Below, piece by piece: positions 51,164-59,619 of a DNA stretch of 64,000 nucleotides. The stretch's first letter is position 1; each line of letters begins with the position of its first letter. The notes beneath the pieces are model-generated. The model did no database searches. It had not been told where the DNA came from and saw nothing but the letters and a program-made list of their open reading frames with translations. Source of the stretch: Hymenobacter sp. BT559 (lineage in GTDB: Bacteria; Bacteroidota; Bacteroidia; Cytophagales; Hymenobacteraceae); NCBI RefSeq assembly GCF_016427535.1, contig NZ_JAELXV010000001.1:1-64000 (forward strand). The letters are read 5' to 3'. A program made the position numbers and the translations under genes.

Positions 51164-51186
51164 GAGGTGCACAAACGGATAGGCAC

Positions 51187-51786
51187 TTACCCTACCGCTA
51201 ACTTCGCCACCTTGCGGCGCATCTCTCGCACAAAGCGGTCCCGCTCGCTCGCCGGCAGGTGCTCCCCATCTCCGAGCAACGCATCCGCACGGCTTGGGTG
51301 CGTTAAGGAGAATAGCGCGTCGAGCATGTGCAACCAGGAAACTTCAGGTTGTTCTACATCAGATGCTGGTATTGCTCCCACGGCCCGCGTATTAATACGA
51401 CTGCCATATCGTGTGAAGTTGAGTTGTACCCAGCCATCGTCTCGGTCGGTCAGTATAAGTCCCCATCGGCAGGCCCGATACCAGCTCAGTAATTCAAGGT
51501 AGTCAGCCAGAAATACCCGCTCTGATGGCGTGAAGATGATGAGCTCGTCGGCGAGGTCCTGAGTGAGCACCAACTGCTCTGCAAGTCCGTCGGCCCGTAG
51601 CATCAGCTGCCCGTCCTCGCTCTGCACTACCTGCCAGGTCCAGCTGGGATATAATGGGTCACCGGGCAAATTCCGTGGGCTGAGAACGTGTAGCCAGTGG
51701 CCTGGCTTTAGCTCCGTGCGCCGGTCATGCGCCCAGTTATCCATGAGCAGCAGGGCTGAGTCGAGAGCATCAATAGAGACGTGCAT
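51187..51786 (-). CDS. Hypothetical protein
   Basis: 199 aa from ATG 51786 (MHVSIDALDSALLLMDNW). Mixed alpha/beta, Trp-rich (YPSWTWQVVQ, WYRACRWGLIL), soluble. It converges on the PD-(D/E)XK gene with a 23-nt gap. No family recognised. Confidence 0.55.
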   Translation of the reverse strand: MHVSIDALDSALLLMDNWAHDRRTELKPGHWLHVLSPRNLPGDPLYPSWTWQVVQSEDGQLMLRADGLAEQLVLTQDLADELIIFTPSERVFLADYLELLSWYRACRWGLILTDRDDGWVQLNFTRYGSRINTRAVGAIPASDVEQPEVSWLHMLDALFSLTHPSRADALLGDGEHLPASERDRFVREMRRKVAKLAVG

Positions 51787-51836
51787 AGAGCAAACATAGT
51801 AGCCGGTCATCTCTATGCATGCCGCCCCCGAATCGA

Positions 51837-52166
51837 TTACGGCTTCGGAGCGGACTTACCAAGTATCAGAGTGGATTCGGTCCAGTTGGTGCTACTATTC
51901 ATACCTGGAATAACGGCTTGTATTACATACCCCTGAGTATAGTATTTAGAAAGCGCAGTGTGGTAGCTCGGGGCCGCTTTGACCTCTTTACTCAACTTAA
52001 TTTCGACCTCCTCTGGCTGCTGCTGCCCTCTCGCAATTGAGAAATGAAGACTCCTCGAACTTTCATACACGCGCACTACGACTAAGTCTGGTCCGACCGT
52101 CTGGGCCATCACTGGCTGCGAAGCCAATGCCATCAGGCATGCCCCTAAGAATAAGAGTGTTTTCAT
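51837..52166 (-). CDS. Small secreted protein, paralog of 61937
   Basis: 109 aa. Signal peptide MKTLLFLGACLMALASQPVMAQ, then DLVVVRVYESSRSLHFSIARG. The 61937 product beside the right end has almost the same signal peptide and the same pattern (IVVVKVVESYGLLQVHIARAG). Small beta-rich periplasmic protein of unknown role. This is another gene shared by the element and the region beyond its right end. Confidence 0.65.
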   Translation of the reverse strand: MKTLLFLGACLMALASQPVMAQTVGPDLVVVRVYESSRSLHFSIARGQQQPEEVEIKLSKEVKAAPSYHTALSKYYTQGYVIQAVIPGMNSSTNWTESTLILGKSAPKP

Positions 52167-52241
52167 GGCCGTGAAGATAATCTCGCCCTGCTATGCCATT
52201 CGTATGTGGTTGGATGGCTTTTATTCACAGTGTGATAGAAC

Positions 52242-53123
52242 TCAATAACACCACTTGCAGGGTTCCATTGACTGCTGGGCCGCGCTCTGGCTAATCGGCA
52301 CGATACTAGCCCCACAACGGCTTAGGCCTCGGCAGCCGGACGTCGCGTGGTATTTGACCGTGTTGCCGCTATCGCAATAGTAGACCATTGGGCCCGCGCT
52401 ACGCTTCGTTTTGACGACTACTTTGCGGCTGACTGGCTTCTTAACCGCAACGGTATGCGGCATGGATGTAGCAGTAGAATGGGCCGTCGTGCTAAGCGCC
52501 AATGCTTGTGTAGCCTGATGGGCAGCGGCTTGCACCTGCGCCACGCTGTCGACCTGAGCGCGCACCTGGGCGAGTATGGCCTGGCGGGTGCTGTCAATCA
52601 GCTGCGTGCGCCGTAGGGCCAACCGCTCCAAGCTATCCCGGCGGCTGCGCTCGCGCTCCTGACGCTGGTAGGCTTGCTTGCGTTCCTGCTCGTTGCGCAC
52701 GCGCTGCCGGCGGTTGTCTTCCTGCCGGTAAAAACCCAGCTCCTCCGAATAGGCAGTTATGCTCCAGTTAGGCCGAGCAGCGGTAAGCTGATGAAGGCTG
52801 GCCATAAGCTCGGCCTCTCGCTCCGCACCAAGCACCGGGCTAGTAGGAGTAGCTTGCAGCGCTACATAACAGCTAGTCAATTGTTGCTCAATGGCAATGA
52901 TTTGCGAGCTGCCCTTGCTTGGTAGTTTATCAGCGGGCGTACGCTTTTGGGAAAAGATGTGCCCCTGATAATTAGCCTGTGTTACGAACTCAGTAGGTTT
53001 TTGGGGGTGGGCCTTGAGGGCGCTAACCCCCAGCATAGCCCCGCTAACTAACAAACCGCCGTATTGAGCAGAGGCCGAAAAGGCAGAGGTAAGTAAAAGC
53101 GTAATAAGTATTAAGTGTCTCAT
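52242..53123 (-). CDS. Secreted coiled-coil protein with Cys-rich C-terminal motif
   Basis: 293 aa from ATG 53123 (MRHLILITLLLTSAF), signal peptide cleaved near ASAQ. A long Gln/Arg coiled coil covers about 115-220. The C-terminus has VYYCDSGNTVKYHATSGCRGLSRC then a final CKWCY, a recurring Bacteroidota module with about six Cys and His that looks metal-binding. The adjacent 53152 lipoprotein gene lies just upstream on the same strand. Confidence 0.7.
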   Translation of the reverse strand: MRHLILITLLLTSAFSASAQYGGLLVSGAMLGVSALKAHPQKPTEFVTQANYQGHIFSQKRTPADKLPSKGSSQIIAIEQQLTSCYVALQATPTSPVLGAEREAELMASLHQLTAARPNWSITAYSEELGFYRQEDNRRQRVRNEQERKQAYQRQERERSRRDSLERLALRRTQLIDSTRQAILAQVRAQVDSVAQVQAAAHQATQALALSTTAHSTATSMPHTVAVKKPVSRKVVVKTKRSAGPMVYYCDSGNTVKYHATSGCRGLSRCGASIVPISQSAAQQSMEPCKWCY

Positions 53124-53151
53124 ATAGGATAGGGGGGTGAGTAGGGTTTCG

Positions 53152-53604
53152 TTATTCCACAACTGTAGCTGCTGCTATTCCCAGTGCCACAGTGGCCACG
53201 TAGCTAGGTTCCTCAGTTTTGAGCTTGAAATGCGTCGTTCCCTGCGCCCGAACCAGCTCATAAATTGGATATTCCTTAATGCCTAGCTCGGTCTGCGTTT
53301 TGGAATACCACGTTACTGACAGTACGGGGTCTTTAAAATTGGCCAGTGTAGCGGCGTTGGCAATGTCTCCTTCTAAGACGAGTTGGTTGATGAAGTTGCG
53401 GCGTGAGGTACCTGCCACGCCCAAGTAAGTAGCTGGGTCGCTCTGCTCCTGGGCCAGCAATTCAGCTCGCAGTTCTTCAGCTGTCTTGGGCTGCTCAAGG
53501 GGGGTAGTGTAAGAAGCGTGCGAGCTATAAGCTTCTCCTTGGGAGCAGGATTGTATTAGGCTTAGCACGGCCAAACAACAGGTAAAGAGTAGCGCTTTAG
53601 TCAT
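53152..53604 (-). CDS. Hypothetical lipoprotein
   Basis: 150 aa. Lipobox LIQSC. The mature part has FINQLVLEGDIANAATLANFKD and a beta-rich end. Likely co-transcribed with the following secreted protein gene, whose start is 28 nt after its stop. Function unknown. Confidence 0.65.
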   Translation of the reverse strand: MTKALLFTCCLAVLSLIQSCSQGEAYSSHASYTTPLEQPKTAEELRAELLAQEQSDPATYLGVAGTSRRNFINQLVLEGDIANAATLANFKDPVLSVTWYSKTQTELGIKEYPIYELVRAQGTTHFKLKTEEPSYVATVALGIAAATVVE

Positions 53605-53695
53605 AAGTAGTAAGTAAGGAAGCTGAATATCAGTAAAAAGCGTGCAAAGGCAGAAGCACTATAGCAGCAATAAAACCTTGAAATAAAGCAATAAA

Positions 53696-53727
53696 ATAGC
53701 CCCGTTGGGACAGGGCTATCTTATTTT
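53696..53727. terminator. Terminator hairpin
   Basis: AAATAGCCCCGT and ACAGGGCTATTTT around TGGG. Confidence 0.6.
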
Positions 53728-53815
53728 CAAAGTGTGTAAAATCTACATGGGGCTAGGCATTGTATGGGCCAGATAAAGCTGATATTTAGCTGCATAAGGT
53801 AGTAAGCCCCGTATG

Positions 53816-54114
53816 TTACCCCGTATACGCCCCCTCTGGCGTCGGCCGCACCAGCGCTAGGGCCGTCAACGTGTCGAGCAACGGCCATACGCGTTCGGGC
53901 CGGGTGCGGCGGAAGCGGGCGGCTACCTAGTCTATCGTCATTGGCATAGTCGTCTGCGCCACCACGGCGCGCACGGCTTGCATCTGCTGGGCGAGCTCAA
54001 CGGGCCAGGGCTGCACGATGGTCAGCTCGGGTAAGACTACCTGCTGCTGGCCTCGGGTCTAGTAAGAGGAGCGCAGGTAGCGCACCCTGCCTGCGCCTCG
54101 GCGGCCCCCTGAGT
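53816..54114 (-). pseudogene. C-terminal remnant of a larger DNA-binding enzyme
   Basis: A continuous frame of about 100 codons broken by two TAG codons. It reads RYLRSSY, stop, TRGQQQVVLPELTIVQPWP, then MTID, stop, VAARFRRTRPERVWPLLDTL and ends GAYTG. The last part is a winged helix, such as often ends methyltransferases or helicases in restriction-type systems. It lies head to head with the HNH gene at 54129, which makes it a candidate lost partner. The 5' part is gone. Confidence 0.5.
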
Positions 54115-54128
54115 ATCTTGCCCGCCGT

Positions 54129-55280
54129 ATGCCCCTCGTCCCCACTGGTGAGCAGTTGCTGGCCACCATCCTTAAGCACGATAGCAAAACGACGAGCTAC
54201 AAGTTCGCCCTACTGCGGGCGCTCAACGACGTGGTGCTGGGCCACCCCGACCTAGCGCTTACAGGCGAGCTGCCCGTGGCGGTGCCCCTCACGCGCCTGG
54301 CTGAGTGGTGGCTGGCCTACTATTGGGGCTTTGCTGACCCCGAGCGTCCTATCCTGCAAGGCCGTCCTGCGCGCCGCGGCGAGGCCACCGGCCACGACAT
54401 GGCGTTGCGCCCCGCTCTGGCCCAGCTGCGTGCGGCCTGGCAACCGCTGGTTGTAGGGCCCGGCCGCCCCGGTGATGGCTACTTCCTACTAACGGAGATG
54501 CGCACGGCCCGCCGGCGGGCGCAGTATCCGGCCCAACTGCTGGCCGCCTACGAGCAGGCGCGCAAGGCAGCTGTCACGGCGCTGCTGATGCCCATACAGC
54601 ACGCGGGTACCAAAGAAGCCAGCGTCTTTGCGGCGCCCGTTCGCCTGCGCAACGCTGTAGCCACCCCCTTGCCCGGCACCGACCCGGCCGAGCGGTGCCT
54701 GCTGGTGCCGGCGTACCTGTGGCGGGCCTGCCACCGCCTCTCGCTCTACGTCGAGGCGCTGTGCGTGCACGAATGGAGCCTGTTCACCGAGCAGTTGAGT
54801 GCCGCCCCGCGCGGCGAGGTGTACGCACTGCTCACGGCACGGCCCGACAATCGCCGGCCGCTAACCTGGGAGCGCAACCATATTGACGTGCTGCTGCTGG
54901 AGCAGCACCGCTTCACCTGCCCCTGGACGGGTAAGGTCATCATGCGCCCCGACGAGTACGACCTCGACCACCTACTGCCGCTTAGCTTCTACCCCGTCAA
55001 CGAGCTGTGGAATCTGCTGCCCGTTGACCGCACCTTTAACCAACGCACTAAGCGTGACCGCCTGCCCTCGGCTAAGAGCTTGGCCGCAGCTCGCCCCAGC
55101 CTAGCAGCCAGCTACAGCACCTACGGGCAGTCGGCTGCCTTAGGGCAGGCTCTACAGCAAGATGCTTCGCTGCGCTTCGGCTCGCTGGCCAGCGGCGACT
55201 TCCCAGCGCAGCTGGCGGCGCGCGCCGTAGCCTTCATCGACGACGTAGCCACCGTGCGGCTGGCGGGCCAGCGGTTTTAA
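54129..55280 (+). CDS. HNH endonuclease, restriction or defence type
   Basis: 383 aa. The C-terminal third has FTCPWTGKVI, then DLDHLLPLSFYPVNELWNLLPVDRTFNQRTKRD, an HNH nuclease core with Asp-His and Asn residues in place. The N-terminal 250 residues (YKFALLRALNDVV, RLAEWWLAYYW) resemble those of HNH proteins that stand beside helicase or methylase genes in defence islands. The only neighbour is the decayed frame at 53816. GC-rich. Probably acts on foreign or modified DNA; substrate unknown. Confidence 0.75.
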   Translation: MPLVPTGEQLLATILKHDSKTTSYKFALLRALNDVVLGHPDLALTGELPVAVPLTRLAEWWLAYYWGFADPERPILQGRPARRGEATGHDMALRPALAQLRAAWQPLVVGPGRPGDGYFLLTEMRTARRRAQYPAQLLAAYEQARKAAVTALLMPIQHAGTKEASVFAAPVRLRNAVATPLPGTDPAERCLLVPAYLWRACHRLSLYVEALCVHEWSLFTEQLSAAPRGEVYALLTARPDNRRPLTWERNHIDVLLLEQHRFTCPWTGKVIMRPDEYDLDHLLPLSFYPVNELWNLLPVDRTFNQRTKRDRLPSAKSLAAARPSLAASYSTYGQSAALGQALQQDASLRFGSLASGDFPAQLAARAVAFIDDVATVRLAGQRF

Positions 55281-55300
55281 GTAGTGGTGAGCTGTGAAGC

Positions 55301-55453
55301 TTACTGCTCTTTTTTGCCGCGCCGGTAGCTCAAGTACTGGAGTAGCAGGCCACCCACAGCACAGCTGCTTTTCACAATAGCCGAAGCCTGCTCGATTGTG
55401 AGGGATGCGAGTATGTGGTGGACGTAGCCAGCAAGTAGGAGGGAAACATGCAT
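55301..55453 (-). CDS. 50-aa single-pass membrane protein
   Basis: ATG at 55453. MHVSLLLAGYVHHILASL, then KSSCAVGGLLLQYLSY and a basic tail RRGKKEQ. Two short hydrophobic parts with a positive C-terminus. It converges on the HNH gene. No family recognised. Confidence 0.45.
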   Translation of the reverse strand: MHVSLLLAGYVHHILASLTIEQASAIVKSSCAVGGLLLQYLSYRRGKKEQ

Positions 55454-55513
55454 TGATTACAGCGTTGCCGAATTAATAAGTCGGCTACAACTGTCGCAAA
55501 GGGCATTACTTTT

Positions 55514-55583
55514 TCATGCGGATACAATACCCCGCATAAAGCCCGCACGAAGGCCGCATGAAAAAATTATACCCCGCACGAAA
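55514..55583. repeat. Four short direct repeats of CCGCAYRAA type
   Basis: CCCGCATAAA, CCCGCACGAA, GCCGCATGAA and CCCGCACGAAA follow each other at spacings of about 14-26 bp just left of the 55586 gene end. Could be protein-binding sites. Confidence 0.5.
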
Positions 55584-55585
55584 AG

Positions 55586-56509
55586 CTATTGCTTCGTCAT
55601 CCATATTTTGACCCAGTAGCGCGCCACATTTAAGTAGTCGTGAAAGGCAGTGCTCGCTTTTCCCTCCTTATAATTGGCTGTACGGTCTTTTAACTCCACT
55701 CCAAACTCCTTCTGAAAAATCCGGCTGTATATAGTATCGCTAGTATTCAGCATTAGCCGTTTTTCTGCCAAGGAACGGTAAGCAGCGGGGAAAGCGCTTT
55801 TAGGGGCAGCCGCTTTGCTTCGTAGGTCGCCTAAATGCCAGCGCCCACTATCAGCATCTACCACGCCTAGATGTACAAGTAGATTGCGTAAGTCCGCAGG
55901 GGTAAATGGTGGGATGCAGAGTGTCTCAAGTGTTTGCGGCAATGCGGTAGTAGCGCCTCGTTTTGCCTCTGGTTGTGTGGCCTCACGAGTGAATTGGCCA
56001 GCTAAATCCTCAACAGTAACGGTCGTAGACTTCCCTACAAGTAAACTGGCTTGCGGAACGAGCGTTGTAAAGAGGAAGTGTAGCAGTTCATCAGCCTTAC
56101 GGTTGCTGATTTGGAACAATAACTGATTGCGCTTGGCCTGCGCCCATCTTGTCTCTAAACGCTCTTGGTTCGAGCGTAGTAGGTTTCCTCCTATGTAAGC
56201 ACATAATGCTTCCGTTAGCCGGACAGCCAACCAACTAAAGTAAAAATTTGGGAAATCGGACGATAAGAGTAAAGCAGCAGCAAGACACATCTCGCCCCCG
56301 TCCTTAGTTAGTAAGCACGTTAAATACCGGATTTGAGTAATAGGCTTTAGCCCATCTAGTTTCTTCTCAAATTCTAGAATAACTTCAAATTCGTCCCATT
56401 TCGCTACGTTATCGGGCGTAATCCAAGCGTCTATTTCATCTCGCAAGTTGCCAAATGTCTCTTGTATTGCTAGTGGTAGCGCATCAATTGCAAAATATTG
56501 GTACCTCAC
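55586..56509 (-). CDS. Hypothetical protein next to the integrase
   Basis: 307 aa, mostly helical. The N-terminus has LAIQETFGNLRDEID; a middle part FQISNRKADELLHFLFTTLV; the C-terminus FHDYLNVARYWVKIWM. No catalytic motif seen. Position between short direct repeats and the integrase suggests a role in integration control or a cargo gene. Confidence 0.55.
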   Translation of the reverse strand: MRYQYFAIDALPLAIQETFGNLRDEIDAWITPDNVAKWDEFEVILEFEKKLDGLKPITQIRYLTCLLTKDGGEMCLAAALLLSSDFPNFYFSWLAVRLTEALCAYIGGNLLRSNQERLETRWAQAKRNQLLFQISNRKADELLHFLFTTLVPQASLLVGKSTTVTVEDLAGQFTREATQPEAKRGATTALPQTLETLCIPPFTPADLRNLLVHLGVVDADSGRWHLGDLRSKAAAPKSAFPAAYRSLAEKRLMLNTSDTIYSRIFQKEFGVELKDRTANYKEGKASTAFHDYLNVARYWVKIWMTKQ

Positions 56510-56644
56510 AGATTGGAAGTTATATAAGGTCTAAAGCACCACCCTTTTAAATGGATACCTAGGGGAAAGGTGAGCAGAGGTAACTCACGCTGTGCTATGC
56601 ACCCAGCGAGTCGCAGACTAATATATCAGGCACAACAGAACTTA

Positions 56645-57868
56645 CTACTCCTGTCCCCACGACTGCCGAAACTCACGTTCCACAGTGTCAGAAGTCACGT
56701 TGACATAGCGCTGAAAGGACCTCCAGCCGCGGTGGCCCGTCACCTTCATAATGGTTTCTGGCCGCAGGCCCCGCTCTAGGCTTAGCGTGACGAAGGTGCG
56801 CCGACCCGTGTGGCAACCCAGCCGTTCCCACTTGGCCACGGTAGTGCTCTCGCGCACTCCACCTCGAAAGCGCACTACTTCTACCGGCGCATCGATGCTA
56901 GCCAGCTGGCCGAGCTCCTTTAAATAATCGTTTAGCTTCTGGTTGGTAATAGGTCGTACCTCACCAGCCAGTAGCCGCTCGACTATGACCAGCGCCTCCG
57001 TCCGCAACGGCACGGTCACAATCTCACGCGTTTTCTGCGTTTTCAAGCGTAGCGTTTGGCCACGTAAGTGCTCCGCACGAATGCTTACTAAGTCGGAGAA
57101 GCGCAGGCCCGTGTAGCAGGCTAGCAAGAATAGAGCTCGGGCGTTATCGAGGTAGCTACTGGCTGGTAGCTCTAACTGCTCCAGCGCTGCGACTTCGCCG
57201 GCCGTGAGCGTCATGATATCCGGCTCCTGCCGTTTCCAGCTCAGGCGGTCAAAGCCCGTAGCGTCGGTATAGCCACGGTCCCGGGACCAGCGCAGGAAGC
57301 GCTTCAGGGTCAGGATTTGCTTGGCCACCGTATTGTCAGTGAGCCTGACGGTATGCAGCAGATGGCTCGCATAGCGGTCGCCGAAAGCCAGCGTAATCGT
57401 ATCGAAGTCGACTGCGTATTTATTTGTGCGCTCGTAGTCGCGCAGGTGCCGGGCTACCGTAGCATAAACCTTCGCCGACGCAATTTTAGCTTGCGACCGT
57501 GTCACGGCTATCCACTCATCGAAATAGCCCCAGAAGGTTGGGCCCGGCTGAGCGGCTACTGGGGCTACTACCTGCGCCGGTTCGATTGCCGCCCGTAGCA
57601 CCTCCGTAGTTGGTAATAGGCCCTGCGCCCGATGCTCTCGGTAGCAGGCCAGCAGGCGCTCCTCGGCTAGCTCCAGCGCGTCGTTCAGCTTTCCGTTATC
57701 CGGTAGCCCGCGCACTTGGGCGCGCTGGTCAGCTTTGAGCCACTGCTTGGGAAGAATACTCAAGCCCGTATAAATTTTCGCACGCTTGCCGTCGAAGCTC
57801 AAGAAGGCAAAAATTGGGGTAGTCTTAGTAGCGTTGGGCTCTTTTAGTAGAAAGGAAACAGATGCCAT
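56645..57868 (-). CDS. Tyrosine site-specific integrase
   Basis: 407 aa. N-terminal arm-binding domain (FAFLSFDGKRAKIYTGLSI), SAM-like core-binding domain (about 110-210) and catalytic domain with the first Arg in CYTGLRFSDL, the beta-hairpin Lys in TQKTREIVTVPL, HTGRRTF with His and Arg, and the nucleophile Tyr in GHRGWRSFQRYVNV. All six key residues are seen. It lies 200 bp inside attR and should recombine the ssrA 3' end with the element. Confidence 0.93.
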   Translation of the reverse strand: MASVSFLLKEPNATKTTPIFAFLSFDGKRAKIYTGLSILPKQWLKADQRAQVRGLPDNGKLNDALELAEERLLACYREHRAQGLLPTTEVLRAAIEPAQVVAPVAAQPGPTFWGYFDEWIAVTRSQAKIASAKVYATVARHLRDYERTNKYAVDFDTITLAFGDRYASHLLHTVRLTDNTVAKQILTLKRFLRWSRDRGYTDATGFDRLSWKRQEPDIMTLTAGEVAALEQLELPASSYLDNARALFLLACYTGLRFSDLVSIRAEHLRGQTLRLKTQKTREIVTVPLRTEALVIVERLLAGEVRPITNQKLNDYLKELGQLASIDAPVEVVRFRGGVRESTTVAKWERLGCHTGRRTFVTLSLERGLRPETIMKVTGHRGWRSFQRYVNVTSDTVEREFRQSWGQE

Positions 57869-57910
57869 GTGGGTAGGAGAGGAGGGGCCTACCCAAATCT
57901 ACACGCTGTC

Positions 57911-57938
57911 CCCCGGTCAGGGGACAAGCGGGGGACAA
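57911..57938. promoter_or_regulatory. Candidate integrase arm sites, right end
   Basis: CAGGGGACA and GGGGGACA in direct orientation, between the integrase gene and attR. A similar pair (AGGGGACG and AGGGGACA) is at 18002-18021 next to attL. Confidence 0.45.
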
Positions 57939-58065
57939 AACGCCCGATTGAAACCAATACTAGCTAGACTTATCCCGACAACTGAATTATTAAAAGTAGC
58001 TTTACAGCGTTCTGAGAGGGGTTTTAGTAGTGGAAGGCGTCTAGCTGAATCGGTAGGGTAAAGTT

Positions 58066-58092
58066 CCTGCATCTCCACTGAAAACCCCGTTT
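58066..58092 (+). other. attR: right 27-bp direct repeat
   Basis: Identical to 17945-17971. The upstream flank is not tmRNA, so this is the far copy of the ssrA end made by insertion. A terminator-like hairpin (58081-58117) follows. Confidence 0.85.
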
Positions 58093-58175
58093 ACGGCATG
58101 TAAGCGGGGTTTTTGCGTTTTAAGGGGCAAGACTAAAAAATTTGTTGTTCAGGCTCGTAATTGCTGCCCTAAACG

Positions 58176-58398
58176 ATGGCTGCAATATTCACCTCCATTG
58201 GCCGAGCCTTTGTGAGCAATAGCTATGCTGTCCTCGTGCTAGGCACTCGCTATGAATGGCACCAAGCAAGACGTGCTTGTGCCGTCGAAGGAGAAAGGTG
58301 CTGACCCCGTGTCCGTACTGCGGGTAGTTATCTGCCTTGGCAACGGGCGCACTACCAACGTGACGCCTGAGCAGTGGGGGAAGTGGTTTAGGAAGTAG
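58176..58398 (+). pseudogene. Second att-linked 74-codon gene, frameshifted
   Basis: Starts MAAIFTSIGRAFVSNSYAVL, in step with 18068, but one extra base near 58254 shifts the frame; the rest (DVLVPSKEKGADPV, VTPEQWGKWFRK) continues in the other frame. The two copies are broken in different places, so both decayed independently. Confidence 0.7.
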
Positions 58399-58419
58399 GC
58401 AATTAAACTTTGTAAGGCT

Positions 58420-59241
58420 ATGTCTATACTGATTAATTCTTATGCTGGTACTGGGGTCTTGTTGTATTCAGCAGCTTTATTATCCTTTTCTAAAGATGAG
58501 CAAATTTCTTCTCAAAAAGCATTAGCTGTAGATGGAATACGCTTATCATTTCTAGTACTTGATGAGGCATCACATCGTTTAAATGAATGTTTAACTAAAA
58601 TATCAGATGGGTCGCTTTCCGAAAAGGATGGCATGGCCTATTATGTAAGGATTGACCACATTCTAGGATATGTTTGGACTATAATTGACCATAGCAAAAG
58701 GGTATTAAGATTTATCGAAATTATAGAATTGACTTTTGATGATGAATCAAATAATGGGATTGCCGACACTGTTAATTTACTAACAAAGGCGAGGGATTCT
58801 TTTCAGCATTTAAATGAACGTATACAGCAATATTATACAGATAATCGTGGCTCATTAAATGGTGATTTGTCATGGTATTTTCGTGAGGCTGATAGCAGCG
58901 CAGTAACTTCATGCTATCTCTCATCGTCTGCAGCGCCACGGCCTGCGCAAGAAGTTGATGGTGTACGAATGATTTCAACACAACCCGTTATCATAGAGGC
59001 TAAAGAAGACAGGGAAATAGGAATAAGTGATTTAAGCCTTCATTTCATTAAGAGTGAAAACAGGCAAAAAGGCCCGTTTACTTATAGCGTAGTAAGCATT
59101 GATGAAATAGCCCAATTAATGAATGATATCATTGTTATTTTATTGCGAACATTTAGTAAGTATGTAGAAAGTAGTATAGGGGTTAAAGGGAGGGGCTCTC
59201 TGCCATTTTTGAGTAAGATAGAAATAAATAGAAATGAATAA
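58420..59241 (+). CDS. AT-rich cargo protein, possible HEPN-like helix bundle
   Basis: 273 aa, AT-rich, helical in the first 140 residues. ARDSFQHLNERIQQYY (Arg125 to His130) fits RX4H as in HEPN domains, but with weaker context than in the left cargo gene. C-terminal part has a hydrophobic helix (IAQLMNDIIVILLRTF). It takes the same position behind the att-linked pseudogene as the unrelated 18358 gene. Function unknown. Confidence 0.6.
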   Translation: MSILINSYAGTGVLLYSAALLSFSKDEQISSQKALAVDGIRLSFLVLDEASHRLNECLTKISDGSLSEKDGMAYYVRIDHILGYVWTIIDHSKRVLRFIEIIELTFDDESNNGIADTVNLLTKARDSFQHLNERIQQYYTDNRGSLNGDLSWYFREADSSAVTSCYLSSSAAPRPAQEVDGVRMISTQPVIIEAKEDREIGISDLSLHFIKSENRQKGPFTYSVVSIDEIAQLMNDIIVILLRTFSKYVESSIGVKGRGSLPFLSKIEINRNE

Positions 59242-59256
59242 TTAACAATATAAGAA

Positions 59257-59288
59257 AGCCCCAGCTTTAACCAGCCGGGGCTTTTTGT
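59257..59288. terminator. Terminator hairpin
   Basis: GAAAGCCCCAGCT and AGCCGGGGCTTTTT around a short loop, right after the cargo gene. Confidence 0.75.
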
Positions 59289-59323
59289 TTGTGCTAGGTG
59301 TGCAAATAGGCTGCACCCTGGGC

Positions 59324-59413
59324 TTATTTCCAATTAACAATAAGTAGTAAGCAAGCAACTCCTACACTAAGCACCCACACCATTAGCCGCAGCCGCTCTG
59401 GTGGCCAGCTCAC
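59324..59413 (-). CDS. Conserved 29-aa membrane microprotein, copy C
   Basis: GTG at 59413 overlapping the stop of the 59410 frame as GTGA. MSWPPERLRLMVWVLSVG continues as a membrane helix. Same arrangement as at 20899-20982. Confidence 0.5.
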   Translation of the reverse strand: MSWPPERLRLMVWVLSVGVACLLLIVNWK

Positions 59414-59619
59414 TCCGGCAGCCGCACCTCATGCGCATATTCCTCCAGTAGCCCGCTACTTACAAAGCTGCACAGCACTACCGCCTGCCCCCAGTCCGCA
59501 TCAGTACCCACTTCCACAAAGAAGCCTCTGCCTTTATCGTTGCGATAAAAGAGGTTGATATCACTACGTGGCGCTATAAGGGTACTGGTGGAACAGTCCC
59601 TTTTCTTAGCTTCGGCCAT
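59410..59619 (-). pseudogene. 84-aa family gene lacking its N-terminus
   Basis: From INLFYRNDKGRGFFVEVG to YAHEVRLPE it matches the 20979 product. The first 35 residues are replaced by unrelated codons that overlap the end of the 59574 gene. A deletion corresponding to about 21190-21530 in the left module explains the junction, with loss of the 49-aa gene too. Confidence 0.65.

Larger units (their letters stand above)
17945..58092. mobile_element. ssrA-integrated phage-derived element, about 40.1 kb
   Basis: Bounded by a 27-bp direct repeat, one copy forming the 3' end of ssrA. A tyrosine integrase (56645-57868) reads inward from the right end. Short direct repeats of an AGGGGACA-type motif near both ends (18004-18021 and about 57916-57938) could be integrase arm sites. 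Cargo includes umuDC, hydrolases, a CI/Cro-like switch, a primase-helicase with origin-like repeats, and a partial tail module. No terminase, capsid or conjugation genes are recognised, so mobility may depend on a helper or be lost. Confidence 0.85.

Noticed and set aside
53816-54114. Amber recoding: two TAG codons read through with help of the tRNA-like RNA
   Set aside because: Other broken genes here use TGA or frameshifts, intact genes end freely in TAG, and the tRNA-like RNA has no proper CUA anticodon loop. Plain decay is simpler.
17945-58092. Conjugative transposon (ICE)
   Set aside because: No relaxase, coupling protein or Tra genes of the Bacteroidota type were seen; the switch, tail genes and HNH genes point to phage ancestry.
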